Part shown: positions 25,833 to 35,271 of the stretch, one piece after another
How positions within the stretch are numbered: the first letter of the stretch is position 1
Layout of the letters: each line of letters opens with the position of its first letter
Assembly: GCA_027489965.1 (NCBI GenBank)
Contig: JAIXZA010000016.1
Span: 124,001 to 188,000, forward strand
Reading direction: 5' to 3'
Origin: Verrucomicrobiaceae bacterium
Lineage (GTDB): Bacteria; Verrucomicrobiota; Verrucomicrobiia; Verrucomicrobiales; Verrucomicrobiaceae
Length of the DNA: 64,000 nucleotides
The notes under the pieces: generated by a model
What the model was told of the DNA's origin: nothing
Database searches by the model: none
What the model saw: the letters and a program-made list of their open reading frames with translations, nothing else
Position numbers and translations under genes: made by a program

Positions 25833-27122
25833 TTAGATCGTTGGTAGCTTCCATTCACCACGCATGGGTCGGTGCTTCATGAGTTCGTTGGCAGCAGTGT
25901 CATCTTCAAAGTTTTCTGTCTCAGGATTCCAAGCGAGAGCACGCTTGGCGCGCAGGCAGGCAGAGGCCAGCTGTGGCAGTGTGTCGCTGCGGACAGAACT
26001 TTCGATGCCACAGATGGCTTGGGTTTTGCCTTGGATGGCATCGACAAAATTGCGCGTGTGCTCTTGGCTTTCCTGGAGCTTGATGGGCATGGTGCCGACT
26101 TTGTTTTGCGGATCACGAAGGATGGCTTCGTCACTGGCGTGGATCATGCCTCTGCGTACATGGAGCCAACCCTTGTCACCGATAAAGCGTGCGCCATGGG
26201 AGATTTCAGTGCTTTCATTGGCAAAGATAACAGGCGCAGCCGAGGCGTACTCGAAGCGCAGTTTCCAGCTCAGCACGGCATCACATCCGCCATCCTTTGG
26301 ATATTCGGCAGTGCCTTCGACACGGATGGGGCCGGTAGTATCTGTGCCATTACCCCATTGGGCGATGTCGAGATGGTGAATGCCCCAGCAAGAGATCATG
26401 CCGAGTGAAAAGTTCGTGATGTTTTCATGATTATCACGCTTCAACTTATCGGCATGAAAGGGTGTCATGGGTGCTGGACCTACCCAGCGTTCCCAATCGA
26501 CAAAATCCGGCACTGGTTGCTCTGACCAAGCAGGTGTTGTTTTACCGCCTGGGACGCCGACTTGGATTTCTTTGAGTTTTCCGAGGCGTTCATTTTGCGC
26601 TAATTCAGCTGCCCAACGAAATTTTAAATCGGAGCGCTGCTGGGTTCCGAATTGAAAAACGACCTTCATTTTCCGAACGGCCGCACGCACCAGCTTTGCC
26701 TCTTCGATAGACATGCCCATGGGTTTTTCGTGGTAGATGTGCTTTCCATTTAAAATGGCATCTGCTGAGGGAATGCTGTGCCAGTGGACTGGTAGGGCCA
26801 TGAGCACGGCATCAATAGCTGGGTTGCGGTTGAGCTCGCGGAAGTCGCTGTAGATCTTGGCATCTGCGCTGCCGTAGCGCTCCTTGAGGTGACCCTGTGC
26901 TCGGTCGAGGTTGTTTTGATTCACATCACAGAGGGCTACCACGCGCACGTCGTCGTGATTTAGAAAGGCTCTCATATCTCCGGTGCCTTGTGCGCCGCAA
27001 CCAATCACACCGAGAGTGATCTTATTCGATGGAGCAGTTTGGGAGCGCAGCAATCTTGCGGGGACAAACATCGGCGCGATACCTGTGGCAAGGATGGTTT
27101 TGAGCGAAGAGCGTCGGTTCAT
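25833..27122 (-). CDS. Gfo/Idh/MocA-family oxidoreductase with export signal
   Basis: Started at the ATG at 27122, the 429-residue protein begins MNRRSSLKTILATGIAPMFV, a signal of the Tat-like type with twin Arg. The NAD(P) fold has GVIGCGAQGTGDMRAFL and CDVNQNNLDRA, and the family's catalytic EKP is in IYHEKPMGMSIEEAKLV. Secreted Gfo/Idh/MocA proteins are extremely numerous in planctomycetes and verrucomicrobia, where they are thought to act on sugars. The substrate is unknown. It is divergent from the acidic-protein gene at 27236. Confidence 0.9.
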   Translation of the reverse strand: MNRRSSLKTILATGIAPMFVPARLLRSQTAPSNKITLGVIGCGAQGTGDMRAFLNHDDVRVVALCDVNQNNLDRAQGHLKERYGSADAKIYSDFRELNRNPAIDAVLMALPVHWHSIPSADAILNGKHIYHEKPMGMSIEEAKLVRAAVRKMKVVFQFGTQQRSDLKFRWAAELAQNERLGKLKEIQVGVPGGKTTPAWSEQPVPDFVDWERWVGPAPMTPFHADKLKRDNHENITNFSLGMISCWGIHHLDIAQWGNGTDTTGPIRVEGTAEYPKDGGCDAVLSWKLRFEYASAAPVIFANESTEISHGARFIGDKGWLHVRRGMIHASDEAILRDPQNKVGTMPIKLQESQEHTRNFVDAIQGKTQAICGIESSVRSDTLPQLASACLRAKRALAWNPETENFEDDTAANELMKHRPMRGEWKLPTI

Positions 27123-27235
27123 GCCATTCAAACGATCATGCGGGGGTGCCTTTCTCGGACATTTATTGTGCCAAATCGGTCTGCATGACATTTTGTGGAT
27201 TGCCTTTTCTCATAGTTTTGCGGATACACTCTGGC

Positions 27236-28462
27236 ATGGCTTGGAGATTTGATAAGGCAATCATTCGCGGAGAGCTCGACAACACTGAGCGGGGACGTTT
27301 GCAGCTGAGGCTGGAGATTGTTGGATATCATGAGCCCATCTGCCTGGATCTCATCGGCGATGCCTGGAGGGACGTGGCTGGCAGTCGTCTGAGCTTTGTG
27401 AATCCCAGTCCCGAGCCACAGGCTCCCATGCCGCCCTTTTTAGCACTTCAAACGGGCATTGTGGGAGACGTCACCGCTTCTCGTAAAGTGCGGGTCTTTA
27501 CAGTGCCGCAAGATGAGTGGCTCATGGCGTATCAGGAAAATCGTATTCAGGATGTGCCTACGGAGTGGAGGAACAGTCTTTATTTGGAATGGTTCACCCC
27601 AGCTCATGGAAGGTGTCTTGTAGAGAGTGCTGATTTTGAGATCATTGTCCATGGACATGCCTGGGAGATGGATGAGGACGAAGAGGCAGCCCAGAAAATG
27701 GCCAACATGCATGCCATGCGCGAATACCTCGCGGATGTTATCCAGCGGAAAGAATCCTCGGATGACGAGGATGAAGAAGAGGAGTCATTCACCGAGGAAG
27801 CCTGGGAGGAGGAGCTGAAAGCCTCTGATCGCCTCAATGATGCGAACATGGAGGCGATCGACAAATATGAGGAAGATGAGGATCAAGAGGAGAAAATTGC
27901 CTTTGTCATGGGCTGGGATCACATGATTGAGGACATGGCTGATGCCCAGGAAGGCATCGAACCCTCCGAAAATGATAGCGAAGAAAAAAAGCGCCGCCGT
28001 GAATGGGTAGAGGCCATGAATGCAGCAGCGGCGGAGGACTTGCTCAAATTTGAGGATGAGGAGCACGAAGCTGTCGCAGATCATCCGCTCGTCGTGCGTG
28101 CCAATAACTTTATCCATCGTATTCTTGATGAGATGGAGGAAGCGGGCATTTCTGACGAACGAGGAGAATCGCCGAAGCATCCGCTAGACCGGTTTATTTC
28201 CAATAGCATGAACATCATGGGAAAACTCGCTGGGGCGCTCAATGGCCGACGGCGTTCAGACATTGAAGTCGAGGCTGGCTATATTTTAGCGATTGCCAAA
28301 CGCTGCCTCAACTGGGCCAATGAAGCGCTCAGCGCCACCCAGGATCTGATGGCTGATCCTCAGTATTCTCTTCATCATGAAATGATTGAAGGCTGGAGGG
28401 CGGAATTGTTTGGCTTGCGAGAGGGACTCACCGATTTGCGCCAAGAACTCAGGGATGTATGA
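27236..28462 (+). CDS. Hyperacidic protein of unknown function
   Basis: I do not recognise the family. From the ATG at 27236 the protein has 408 residues. It has a compact N-terminal domain (MAWRFDKAIIRGELDNTERG, then RLQLRLEIVGYHEPICLDLI). A strongly acidic middle (about 130-275) follows, with runs such as SSDDEDEEEESFTEEAWEEE. The C-terminal helical domain contains AGYILAIAKRCLNWANEALS. No signal peptide or membrane helix is present from this start. The frame is open upstream to 27146, but that part would be cysteine-rich and unlike the rest. The TerB-like gene follows 77 bases later. Confidence 0.8.
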   Translation: MAWRFDKAIIRGELDNTERGRLQLRLEIVGYHEPICLDLIGDAWRDVAGSRLSFVNPSPEPQAPMPPFLALQTGIVGDVTASRKVRVFTVPQDEWLMAYQENRIQDVPTEWRNSLYLEWFTPAHGRCLVESADFEIIVHGHAWEMDEDEEAAQKMANMHAMREYLADVIQRKESSDDEDEEEESFTEEAWEEELKASDRLNDANMEAIDKYEEDEDQEEKIAFVMGWDHMIEDMADAQEGIEPSENDSEEKKRRREWVEAMNAAAAEDLLKFEDEEHEAVADHPLVVRANNFIHRILDEMEEAGISDERGESPKHPLDRFISNSMNIMGKLAGALNGRRRSDIEVEAGYILAIAKRCLNWANEALSATQDLMADPQYSLHHEMIEGWRAELFGLREGLTDLRQELRDV

Positions 28463-28539
28463 AATGAGTGTGAAAAACAAAAAGAATCTAGTTTTAGGCA
28501 TCGACAGAGGCCTGAGAATCGGATGATATAAACACCGTT

Positions 28540-28899
28540 ATGACTCAGCAGCAGCGCGAAGCCCTTTTTGACATTTTAGCCCTCTCCATTTACGCCGACG
28601 CCCATATCTCCCTCGCCGAGGAGGATCTGGTGCAAAACGCTTTTGTCAAAAAAGGCTGGAAGTCGGAGTATCCCAAAAATCTCTTCATTGAAGAATCCTT
28701 TGCCCGTGCTCGCGAGGCCGCAGAGAGCGATGAAGCCGTTTTTGACTATCTGAACGAACGTGCCGAGGTCTTCACAACAAAGGCGGCTCAAAAAGAGGTC
28801 ACCGACATCGTGAAAAAGATTCTCGAAAGTGACGGAATGACTGAAGATGAAAATGAGTTCTTCAGCTTGCTATCCCAGTCTTTGCCGCGTCCGAAGTGA
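28540..28899 (+). CDS. TerB-like protein
   Basis: This 119-residue, all-helical, acidic protein has DILALSIYADAHISLAEEDL and ILESDGMTEDENEFFSLLSQ, two halves with the acidic A-D-x-x-x-x-x-E-E pattern of the TerB/tellurite-resistance fold, which binds metal ions. The family appears in many stress and membrane-linked contexts, so no exact function follows. It is convergent with the next gene, the two stops being directly adjacent (28899/28900). Confidence 0.75.
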   Translation: MTQQQREALFDILALSIYADAHISLAEEDLVQNAFVKKGWKSEYPKNLFIEESFARAREAAESDEAVFDYLNERAEVFTTKAAQKEVTDIVKKILESDGMTEDENEFFSLLSQSLPRPK

Positions 28900-29394
28900 T
28901 TAGCGAATGCTGCCTGTCCAGGTTTTAGTCTTCTGATTTTCTAACGTCGCGAGATCTAGACTGGTCGTGGACTTTACTTCGGCTTTGACGCCACGGATTT
29001 CTAGGTTCAGGCCAGTTTTTAGATGCTCTTGATCCAGCCAGAAGCGCAAGCGCACGTTCTTTGAGGTTTGCGCTCCGATTTCTGGTGGCTTTTCTGGTGC
29101 CAGAATAAAGGGTGGAACCTCTTTGCCTTCAGTGGTGAGTAGTTTCACATCGGGCGGCTGTAGGATCAGCGGACGAGGGCTGGCATTTTGATAGCGCAAC
29201 TCGATGTCCAAGCGTGCGTTCCCATAATCGCGCTCCAAAAGGCAGCGGTGGATCACCAGTGCAGGGGCAGCTGTGGAGTCATCAATAGGCTGCGGATCGC
29301 CCTCAACGGACGGTTTATCTGTGAGAACCCAAATCGCCGCACCCGCGCCGAGCACGAGGAGCAGCCAGACTTCAAAGCGTTTGAAAAATTGCAT
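28900..29394 (-). CDS. Membrane-anchored protein of unknown function
   Basis: From the ATG at 29394 the protein has 164 residues, with one N-terminal membrane helix (FEVWLLLVLGAGAAIWVLTD). A beta-rich periplasmic domain follows (LDIELRYQNASPRPLILQPP, then VKLLTTEGKEVPPFILAPEK), of the kind seen in DUF4352-like immunoprotective folds. The frame is open further upstream, but the helix placement favours this start. It is divergent from coaC, with about 110 bases between the starts. Confidence 0.75.
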   Translation of the reverse strand: MQFFKRFEVWLLLVLGAGAAIWVLTDKPSVEGDPQPIDDSTAAPALVIHRCLLERDYGNARLDIELRYQNASPRPLILQPPDVKLLTTEGKEVPPFILAPEKPPEIGAQTSKNVRLRFWLDQEHLKTGLNLEIRGVKAEVKSTTSLDLATLENQKTKTWTGSIR

Positions 29395-29502
29395 CACCTC
29401 GGGTCGCTCTATGCGGGTGAAAATGCAAACGTGAATGTGAATGGAAAGTGGGTGGTTTATTTTTAAGCTTTCAGTTTCCAGCTTCCCGCCTTCATTCAAC
29501 CC

Positions 29503-30036
29503 ATGGCAAACATCGTTCTCGGCATCACTGGCTCTATTGCCGCATACAAAGCGGCGGACATTGCCAGCCAACTCACCAAGGCTGGCCATCAAGTCACTTG
29601 TGTGCTCAGTAAAGGTGCCGTGGAGTTTGTGACGCCGCTTACTCTGTGCACTCTCTCACGGAGGCCCGTCATCACGGATCTCTTTGCAGAAAAGGAAGGC
29701 TGGCAACCGGGACACATCCAGCTCGCCGATGATGCTGACCTGCTTCTCATTGCTCCAGCCTCGGCTAATGTGCTGGCGGCTCTTGCCCACGGCTTCGCTA
29801 ATGATGCATTGACCGCCATTGCGCTGGCCACTCGTGCACCCATTCTCATTGCCCCTGCCATGAATGGCAAAATGTGGCAGCATCCCGCCACGCTGCGGAA
29901 TGTCGAAACTCTCAAAAGCTGGGGAGCACAATTCGTGGATCCTGCGGAAGGTTTGCTCGCCTGTGGTTACGAGGGCGTCGGTCGGCTGGCACCAGTGGAA
30001 GAGATCGTGGCCAAGGCCCAAGCGGTATTGAGGTAA
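29503..30036 (+). CDS. coaC: Phosphopantothenoylcysteine decarboxylase (CoaC domain alone)
   Basis: The 177-residue flavoprotein decarboxylates phosphopantothenoylcysteine in coenzyme A synthesis. Seen are [20 protein letters not shown] (flavin site), [19 protein letters not shown] and the substrate-binding [16 protein letters not shown] motif with the conserved Asn. In most bacteria CoaB and CoaC are one protein; here only the CoaC part is present and CoaB is not in the window. hemL follows in the same direction. The UbiX-like alternative is unlikely given the PAMN motif. Confidence 0.93.
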   Translation: MANIVLGITGSIAAYKAADIASQLTKAGHQVTCVLSKGAVEFVTPLTLCTLSRRPVITDLFAEKEGWQPGHIQLADDADLLLIAPASANVLAALAHGFANDALTAIALATRAPILIAPAMNGKMWQHPATLRNVETLKSWGAQFVDPAEGLLACGYEGVGRLAPVEEIVAKAQAVLR

Positions 30037-30139
30037 CCGGAGCATCCGATCCACTCAAAATACCCGCCTTTCTTCTGTAAATGTCGGCTTTCTTGTGGAT
30101 GCTGTGAGCCAGCCAATCCATTTCTTTCGTTTCTCTATT

Positions 30140-31426
30140 ATGCCCAACGGACCTCTTTCAACCAAACTCTTCGATCTCGCTAAGCAATACATCCCTGGCG
30201 GCGTTAACTCGCCTGTTCGGGCTTTCCGTAATGTCGGCGGTGATCCTTTTTTTGTTCGTCGTGCGAAAGGCTGCCGCATCTGGGATGTCGATGGTCGTGA
30301 GATGATCGACTTCGTCGGCACCTGGGGACCAGCAATTCTCGGTCATGCACCTCGTCCAGTGATCGAAGCGATTCACAATGCTGCCAAAGAAGGTGTTAGT
30401 TTTGGCATCCCAAATCCTTATGAAGTCGAAATGGCCCGCACCATCTGTGAGTGGGTGCCGTCCATTCAAAAAGTTCGCATGGTCAGCAGCGGAACAGAGG
30501 CCACGATGTCAGCCATTCGGCTCGCGCGCGGATTTACTGGCAGGGATCGATTGGTGAAGTTTGATGGTTGTTACCATGGTCATAGTGACAGCCTCCTTGT
30601 TGCCGCAGGCAGCGGGGCCTTAACGCACGGCAATCCCGATAGTGCCGGCGTTCCCCGTGCTTTTGCTGAATTAACAAGCGTGCTGCCCTTTAATGACGAA
30701 GCCGCCCTTGAGGAACTCTTTGAAAAGAAAGGTTACGAGATCGCTGCGCTGATTGTGGAGCCCTATCCGGCCAACGCAGGCCTCATTTTGCCAAAGCCTG
30801 GCTTCCTGCAAAAGCTGCGGGATATCACCACGAAGTACGGAACTGTGCTCATTTTTGATGAGGTCATGACCGGCTTCCGCTTGGCTAAAGGCGGCGTGCA
30901 GGAGCTTGAGGGCATCACGCCTGATTTGACCTGCCTCGGCAAAGTGATCGGCGGTGGTCTTCCTGTCGGTGCCTTTGGTGGTCGTGCAGACATCATGGAC
31001 TACTTGGCGCCGCTGGGTCCCGTTTATCAGGCTGGCACACTTAGCGGCAACCCCGTGGCACTTGCCGCAGGTTTGGCGCAGTTGCATGAACTCGATAAGC
31101 AACAGGGTTACAAGCACCTTGAAGTCATCGGTAAAGTGATGGAAGACGCCGTGCTCGACATCCTGAAGAAGAAAGGTCTCGGCTACCGCTGGTATCGTAA
31201 AGGCAGCATGTTTTGTCTCTTCTTCACGGAGAAAGAAGTCCACAATCTCGAAGACGCCAAGACCTCTGATCTCGCCGCCTTCCGCAAGTTTTTCCATCAC
31301 TGTTTGGACAACGGCGTGTACTTTGCGCCCAGCCAATTTGAGACTGGTTTCATTAGCCTCGCTCATGAAGAAACTGACATGGAACGCACGGCGGAGGTGG
31401 CCGCTGCGGCGCTGGCGGCTTTGTAA
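30140..31426 (+). CDS. hemL: Glutamate-1-semialdehyde 2,1-aminomutase
   Basis: This 428-residue PLP enzyme makes 5-aminolevulinate for tetrapyrroles. Visible are [13 protein letters not shown], the PLP Lys in [38 protein letters not shown] and [12 protein letters not shown]. The ATG at 30140 ([20 protein letters not shown]) gives the usual length; an upstream in-frame ATG at 30095 would add 15 atypical residues. Haem is needed for the many cytochromes encoded nearby, although co-regulation is not shown. Confidence 0.96.
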   Translation: MPNGPLSTKLFDLAKQYIPGGVNSPVRAFRNVGGDPFFVRRAKGCRIWDVDGREMIDFVGTWGPAILGHAPRPVIEAIHNAAKEGVSFGIPNPYEVEMARTICEWVPSIQKVRMVSSGTEATMSAIRLARGFTGRDRLVKFDGCYHGHSDSLLVAAGSGALTHGNPDSAGVPRAFAELTSVLPFNDEAALEELFEKKGYEIAALIVEPYPANAGLILPKPGFLQKLRDITTKYGTVLIFDEVMTGFRLAKGGVQELEGITPDLTCLGKVIGGGLPVGAFGGRADIMDYLAPLGPVYQAGTLSGNPVALAAGLAQLHELDKQQGYKHLEVIGKVMEDAVLDILKKKGLGYRWYRKGSMFCLFFTEKEVHNLEDAKTSDLAAFRKFFHHCLDNGVYFAPSQFETGFISLAHEETDMERTAEVAAAALAAL

Positions 31427-31467
31427 AAAGATCGTGCTGAATCAGGATCGGTATGATACATTTTGTC

Positions 31468-31755
31468 ATGCCCCAGCTCACTATTAACCTTCCCGAGAGC
31501 GTCATGCCTTGGCTGGCACGCCAAGCAGAGAATGAAAATACGACTCCAGAGAGGTATATTACCTCTCACGTACTCTATTCGATGAAGCAGGAAGAAAGCT
31601 GTGATCAAGTTAGTGCTGCGCCTAGACAAAGACAGCTCGAAGACGTTTTAGAAGAGCGCGATAAAGGCCCGTTTGTTCCTGTGCCGAATGATTTGGTGGA
31701 CCGTGTCATGGAAAAGGCCTTGGCAAGAATTCGTCAGCGACAAGCTCATGTTTGA
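31468..31755 (+). CDS. Antitoxin of a ParE-type toxin-antitoxin pair
   Basis: The 95-residue protein starts MPQLTINLPESVMPWLARQA, a ribbon-helix-helix type beginning, followed by a helical tail that would bind the toxin. Its end overlaps the toxin gene start by 8 bases. An ATG five codons upstream is an alternative start. The identification rests mainly on this arrangement; the sequence itself is poorly conserved. Confidence 0.7.
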   Translation: MPQLTINLPESVMPWLARQAENENTTPERYITSHVLYSMKQEESCDQVSAAPRQRQLEDVLEERDKGPFVPVPNDLVDRVMEKALARIRQRQAHV

Positions 31756-32086
31756 TCCGTATGTGCACATGCACCCTGATGTAGAGGACATTGATCTTGT
31801 GGAGATCGCGGAATACATCCTCTTAGAAAACTCCAATGCTGCCAGAAGCGTTGTGAAAGCCATTCGAGATACATTCACGCTCTTGGCTGGGCAGCCATTT
31901 CTTGGCACGGTATACCACCCCATCCGTCAAGTCCTTCGTGGCATTCGCATGTTTACCGTCACTGACTACCCGAACTACCTCATCTACTATCGTCCATTGC
32001 CGGAGAATGCAGGTGTTCGTGTCCTCTATGTCCTGCATGCCGCTCGTGATAGTGCTACTTTCGTTCAAGATCACCAACGTCAGTGA
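31748..32086 (+). CDS. ParE/RelE-superfamily toxin
   Basis: From the ATG at 31748 the protein has 112 residues. It contains LVEIAEYILLENSNAARSVV and the C-terminal strand pattern GIRMFTVTDYPNYLIYYRPL, then VRVLYVLHAARD. This is the typical end of ParE toxins (L-x-x-x-x-x-R-x-L), which poison gyrase; related RelE toxins cleave mRNA. It overlaps its antitoxin gene. A cupin gene follows 14 bases later, probably by chance. Confidence 0.85.
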   Translation: MFDPYVHMHPDVEDIDLVEIAEYILLENSNAARSVVKAIRDTFTLLAGQPFLGTVYHPIRQVLRGIRMFTVTDYPNYLIYYRPLPENAGVRVLYVLHAARDSATFVQDHQRQ

Positions 32087-32100
32087 TTTAGTTATCCCTT

Positions 32101-32448
32101 ATGTCCACACCCCGCTTCGCCGTCGCTCAGCTTGATGAAATCACCCCTGTTCCTTGTCCTTGTGGACAGGCGAGACGTGCTTTTAACCAGCCCTGGAACA
32201 CGCTCGCCACGGTGCATCTCACGGACATCCATGCTGATAGCAAAGCCCACTATCATCAGAAGATGACGGAGATTTACATCGTCTTAGAGGGCGAAGGTTA
32301 CCTCGAAGCCGATGGCGAGCGCATTCCTTTGAAGCCTATGACCTCTGTCATGATTCGCCCAGGCTGTGTGCACCGTGCTGTTGGGAATCTCAAGATCATC
32401 AATGTCCCCATGCCACCCTTTGATCCTGCGGATGAGTTTGAGGTATAA
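32101..32448 (+). CDS. Small cupin-domain protein
   Basis: The 115-residue protein is a single cupin barrel. Motif 1 is HYHQKMTEIYIVLEGEGYLE with metal-ligand His, His and Glu, and motif 2 is MIRPGCVHRAVG with the last His. An N-terminal segment has CPCGQARRAF, which may bind a further metal or be a small extra hairpin. The family includes many sugar- and amine-binding or isomerising proteins; the substrate here is unknown. The next gene starts 6 bases after its stop. Confidence 0.9.
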   Translation: MSTPRFAVAQLDEITPVPCPCGQARRAFNQPWNTLATVHLTDIHADSKAHYHQKMTEIYIVLEGEGYLEADGERIPLKPMTSVMIRPGCVHRAVGNLKIINVPMPPFDPADEFEV

Positions 32449-32454
32449 CCCATC

Positions 32455-32787
32455 ATGAAAGAGCTCTACACCAGCACGGATTCCAGCCGGATCGGACTTT
32501 GTCAGTCGGTGCTGGAGTCTGCTGGGATTGCGTCCTTTGTCCAAAATGAGAGCTCGCCTTGGCTGGGTAACATGATGTCGCCAGCGGTGCAGCCCACGCT
32601 TTGTCTGATGGATGATAGTCGCTATGAAGAGGCGGTTGAACTTTTGAAGCCCTATCAAGAAAGCTCAATGATCGAATCGATGGAGTGGACCTGCACAAAG
32701 TGTGCTGAAAGTAATCCGGGTAGCTTTGACGTCTGTTGGCATTGTGAGGCAGAGAAGCCTGAAAACTTCAGGGCTTTAGACTCCTAG
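32455..32787 (+). CDS. DUF2007-like protein with C-terminal RanBP2-type zinc ribbon
   Basis: The 110-residue protein begins MKELYTSTDSSRIGLCQSVL and GIASFVQNE, a DUF2007 'putative signal-transducing' domain. The C-terminus, MEWTCTKCAESNPGSFDVCW, continues with HCEA and has four cysteines in the W-x-C-x2-C ... N-P ... C-x2-C pattern of RanBP2 zinc fingers, which bind RNA or ubiquitin in eukaryotes. The combination is found in several bacterial DUF2007 proteins. Its function is unknown. It is packed between the cupin gene and uvrB. Confidence 0.82.
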   Translation: MKELYTSTDSSRIGLCQSVLESAGIASFVQNESSPWLGNMMSPAVQPTLCLMDDSRYEEAVELLKPYQESSMIESMEWTCTKCAESNPGSFDVCWHCEAEKPENFRALDS

Positions 32788-32807
32788 GAATCGTATAGTT
32801 TTCCTTC

Positions 32808-35012
32808 ATGTCTCCTTTCCAACTCAATACCGAATACGCTCCCGCCGGCGATCAGGCGCAGGCTATCGAGAAGTTGGTGAAATCCATCCGTGCAGGAAAT
32901 CGGCACCAGACCTTGCTGGGCGTTACAGGTTCGGGGAAGACCTTTACGATGGCCAACATCATCGCGCAGATTGGTAAACCGGCGCTGGTGTTTTCTCATA
33001 ACAAGACGCTCGCAGCTCAGCTCTATTCGGAGTTTAAAAACTTCTTCCCAAATAATGCGGTGGAGTATTTCGTGAGCTATTTCGATTACTACCAGCCTGA
33101 GGCGTACATCGCGCGCACCGACACCTACATTGAGAAGGATTCAGCGATCAATGATGAGATCGAGCGCCTGCGCCTCTCCAGCATGGGTGGGTTGATCACT
33201 CGTAAGGACGTGATTGTCATCGCCAGTGTCTCCTGCATTTACGGTTTGGGTTCGCCTGAAGATTATGAGGGCATGATGTTGCCGTTGCATGTCAGTCAGC
33301 AAATGTCGCGTGAGACACTGCTCGCGCGTCTGGTGGATATGCTGTATGAGCGCAATGATGTGCAGCTCAAGCGCGGCACCTTTCGCGCTCGTGGCGATGT
33401 GGTGGAGGTTGTCCCTGCTTATCTAGATGATGAGGCGATTCGCATCGAGTTTTTTGGCGATGAAATTGATCGCATCAGCGCAGTGGATGTGCTCACTGGA
33501 ACGGTCACATCCAAGATGCCAAGCTACACCATCTTTCCAGCTAAACAGTTCGTGACTCCTGGAGATAAGCTGAAGAAAGCCATCGTCAAAATTCGGGAAG
33601 AGATGACCGAGCGTGTGGCGTGGTTTGAAAAAGAAGGCAAGTTGTTAGAAGCGCAACGTCTGCGGATGCGCACAGAGCATGACATCGAGATGATGCAGGA
33701 GATGGGTTTCTGTCAGGGGATCGAAAACTACAGTCGTCATCTCACCGGTCGTGAGCCTGGAGCTACGCCTGGAACATTGTTAGATTTCTTCCCCGACGAC
33801 TTCCTTTGTCTCGTCGATGAAAGTCATGCCACGATTCCACAGATCGGTGGCATGTATGAGGGTGATAAGTCGCGCAAGACCGTGCTCGTTGATCATGGCT
33901 TCCGATTGCCGAGCGCGCTGGATAATCGTCCTCTGAAGTTCCCTGAGTTCATGGAGGCAGTCGGCCAGATGGTTTACGTCAGTGCCACACCTGCACGCTT
34001 TGAGATCGAAAATAGTGTCGTTGGCAATGCCGGATACATTCCGCATCAGAGAGAGCGCATCGGTGATCAGGAAGGCGTGCCCGCTGCGCTCCCTGGCATC
34101 GCCGTGCGTGTCAGCGGCAGTTCGCAGTCAGTTGATAAATTTGATGTCACTGGCAAAGGCAAGCCTCTGGTGGTCGAGCAGATCATTCGCCCAACCGGAC
34201 TGCTGGATCCCATCATCACCATCAAGCCGCTCAAAGGTCAGATCGACGAAACCATGGAGCTGTGCCGACAGCGCATCGAGCGAGGAGAACGCGTGCTCGT
34301 TACGACTCTGACTAAGCGCACCGCCGAAGATCTAACCGATTACCTGCGCAATCTGGATTTTAAAGTCCGCTATCTGCACAGTGATATCGATGCCATTGAG
34401 CGTGTGGAAATTCTCCGCAGTCTGCGCAAGGGCGATTGTGATGTGCTCATCGGCATCAACCTGCTTCGTGAGGGGCTGGATCTTCCGGAAGTCAGCCTTG
34501 TTTGCATTCTCGATGCGGATAAGGAAGGCTTTCTGCGTAGCGAAACATCGCTCATCCAGACCGCGGGTCGTGCCGCACGTCACGTCGCTGGTGAGGTCGT
34601 TCTCTTTGCTGATTTAGAAACGAAAAGCATCAAAGCATTGCTGAGCATTAGCAATTATCGCCGTCAGGTGCAGTTGGATCATAACACCAAGCATGGCATC
34701 ACTCCGAAGACCATTCGGCGGGCTGTGCAGGAGTCGCTAAACTCACTGAGTAAAGCACGTGAACTTGAAGAAAATGTCCTTCGTGAAGGTGGCGGCGGCG
34801 ACTTCATTGTTACAGATGTCATCCGTGAGCTTGAAGGCGAAATGGCCGAAGCGGCGACAAAGCTCGAGTTTGAGCGCGCCGCACTTCTTCGGGATCAGAT
34901 CCGTGAATTGAAGAAGCAGGCAGGGTTAAATCCCGATGATGGAGGTGTCCTACCCTCACCGAAAAAAGTGATCTACGGCAAGCCCAAGCGCGGTGGCCGG
35001 AAAGGCAAATGA
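32808..35012 (+). CDS. uvrB: Excinuclease ABC subunit B
   Basis: This 734-residue helicase-like protein loads onto damaged DNA with UvrA and recruits UvrC in nucleotide excision repair. Walker A is GVTGSGKTF at residues 38-46. The beta-hairpin YFDYYQPEAYIARTDTYIEK inserts into DNA, and motif VI is SLIQTAGRAARH. The C-terminal UVR motif ELEGEMAEAATKLEFERAAL is followed by a basic tail (KPKRGGRKGK). It is slightly longer than usual at the C-terminus. It starts 20 bases after the DUF2007 gene. Confidence 0.98.
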   Translation: MSPFQLNTEYAPAGDQAQAIEKLVKSIRAGNRHQTLLGVTGSGKTFTMANIIAQIGKPALVFSHNKTLAAQLYSEFKNFFPNNAVEYFVSYFDYYQPEAYIARTDTYIEKDSAINDEIERLRLSSMGGLITRKDVIVIASVSCIYGLGSPEDYEGMMLPLHVSQQMSRETLLARLVDMLYERNDVQLKRGTFRARGDVVEVVPAYLDDEAIRIEFFGDEIDRISAVDVLTGTVTSKMPSYTIFPAKQFVTPGDKLKKAIVKIREEMTERVAWFEKEGKLLEAQRLRMRTEHDIEMMQEMGFCQGIENYSRHLTGREPGATPGTLLDFFPDDFLCLVDESHATIPQIGGMYEGDKSRKTVLVDHGFRLPSALDNRPLKFPEFMEAVGQMVYVSATPARFEIENSVVGNAGYIPHQRERIGDQEGVPAALPGIAVRVSGSSQSVDKFDVTGKGKPLVVEQIIRPTGLLDPIITIKPLKGQIDETMELCRQRIERGERVLVTTLTKRTAEDLTDYLRNLDFKVRYLHSDIDAIERVEILRSLRKGDCDVLIGINLLREGLDLPEVSLVCILDADKEGFLRSETSLIQTAGRAARHVAGEVVLFADLETKSIKALLSISNYRRQVQLDHNTKHGITPKTIRRAVQESLNSLSKARELEENVLREGGGGDFIVTDVIRELEGEMAEAATKLEFERAALLRDQIRELKKQAGLNPDDGGVLPSPKKVIYGKPKRGGRKGK

Positions 35013-35267
35013 TCAGCGTTTTTCACGCCACCACCAGGTGATGAAATGCCCTAGCCCACTGAATTTAAACTGTGGGTCCACCCAGCGCTCGATCACATAA
35101 AACGCAAAGTAGTAGGCTCGGCTAAACCCCCAAACACAAAGCATCAATAGCCCCGCTCTGCGCCAGCTCCAGTCTTCCATCAAAAGCAGCGCTGCTGACA
35201 TCACGCCGATCAGCAAAAACAGCCAGCCTTTGAGCCACATTGAGTTGGTGGATTGCAGATCACGCAT
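35013..35267 (-). CDS. Small membrane protein of unknown function
   Basis: This 84-residue protein has two probable membrane helices (LKGWLFLLIGVMSAALLLME and GLLMLCVWGFSRAYYFAFYV) and a conserved-looking FSGLGHFITWWWREKR end. Its stop is directly adjacent to the stop of uvrB on the other strand. No family is recognised. Confidence 0.7.
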   Translation of the reverse strand: MRDLQSTNSMWLKGWLFLLIGVMSAALLLMEDWSWRRAGLLMLCVWGFSRAYYFAFYVIERWVDPQFKFSGLGHFITWWWREKR

Positions 35268-35271
35268 GGTC

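Noticed and set aside
30671..31366. Long minus-strand open frame (231 codons) opposite hemL.
   Set aside because: It lies wholly inside the strongly conserved hemL gene on the other strand, its product has no recognisable motif and its reading frame is the usual antisense shadow of a GC-rich gene.
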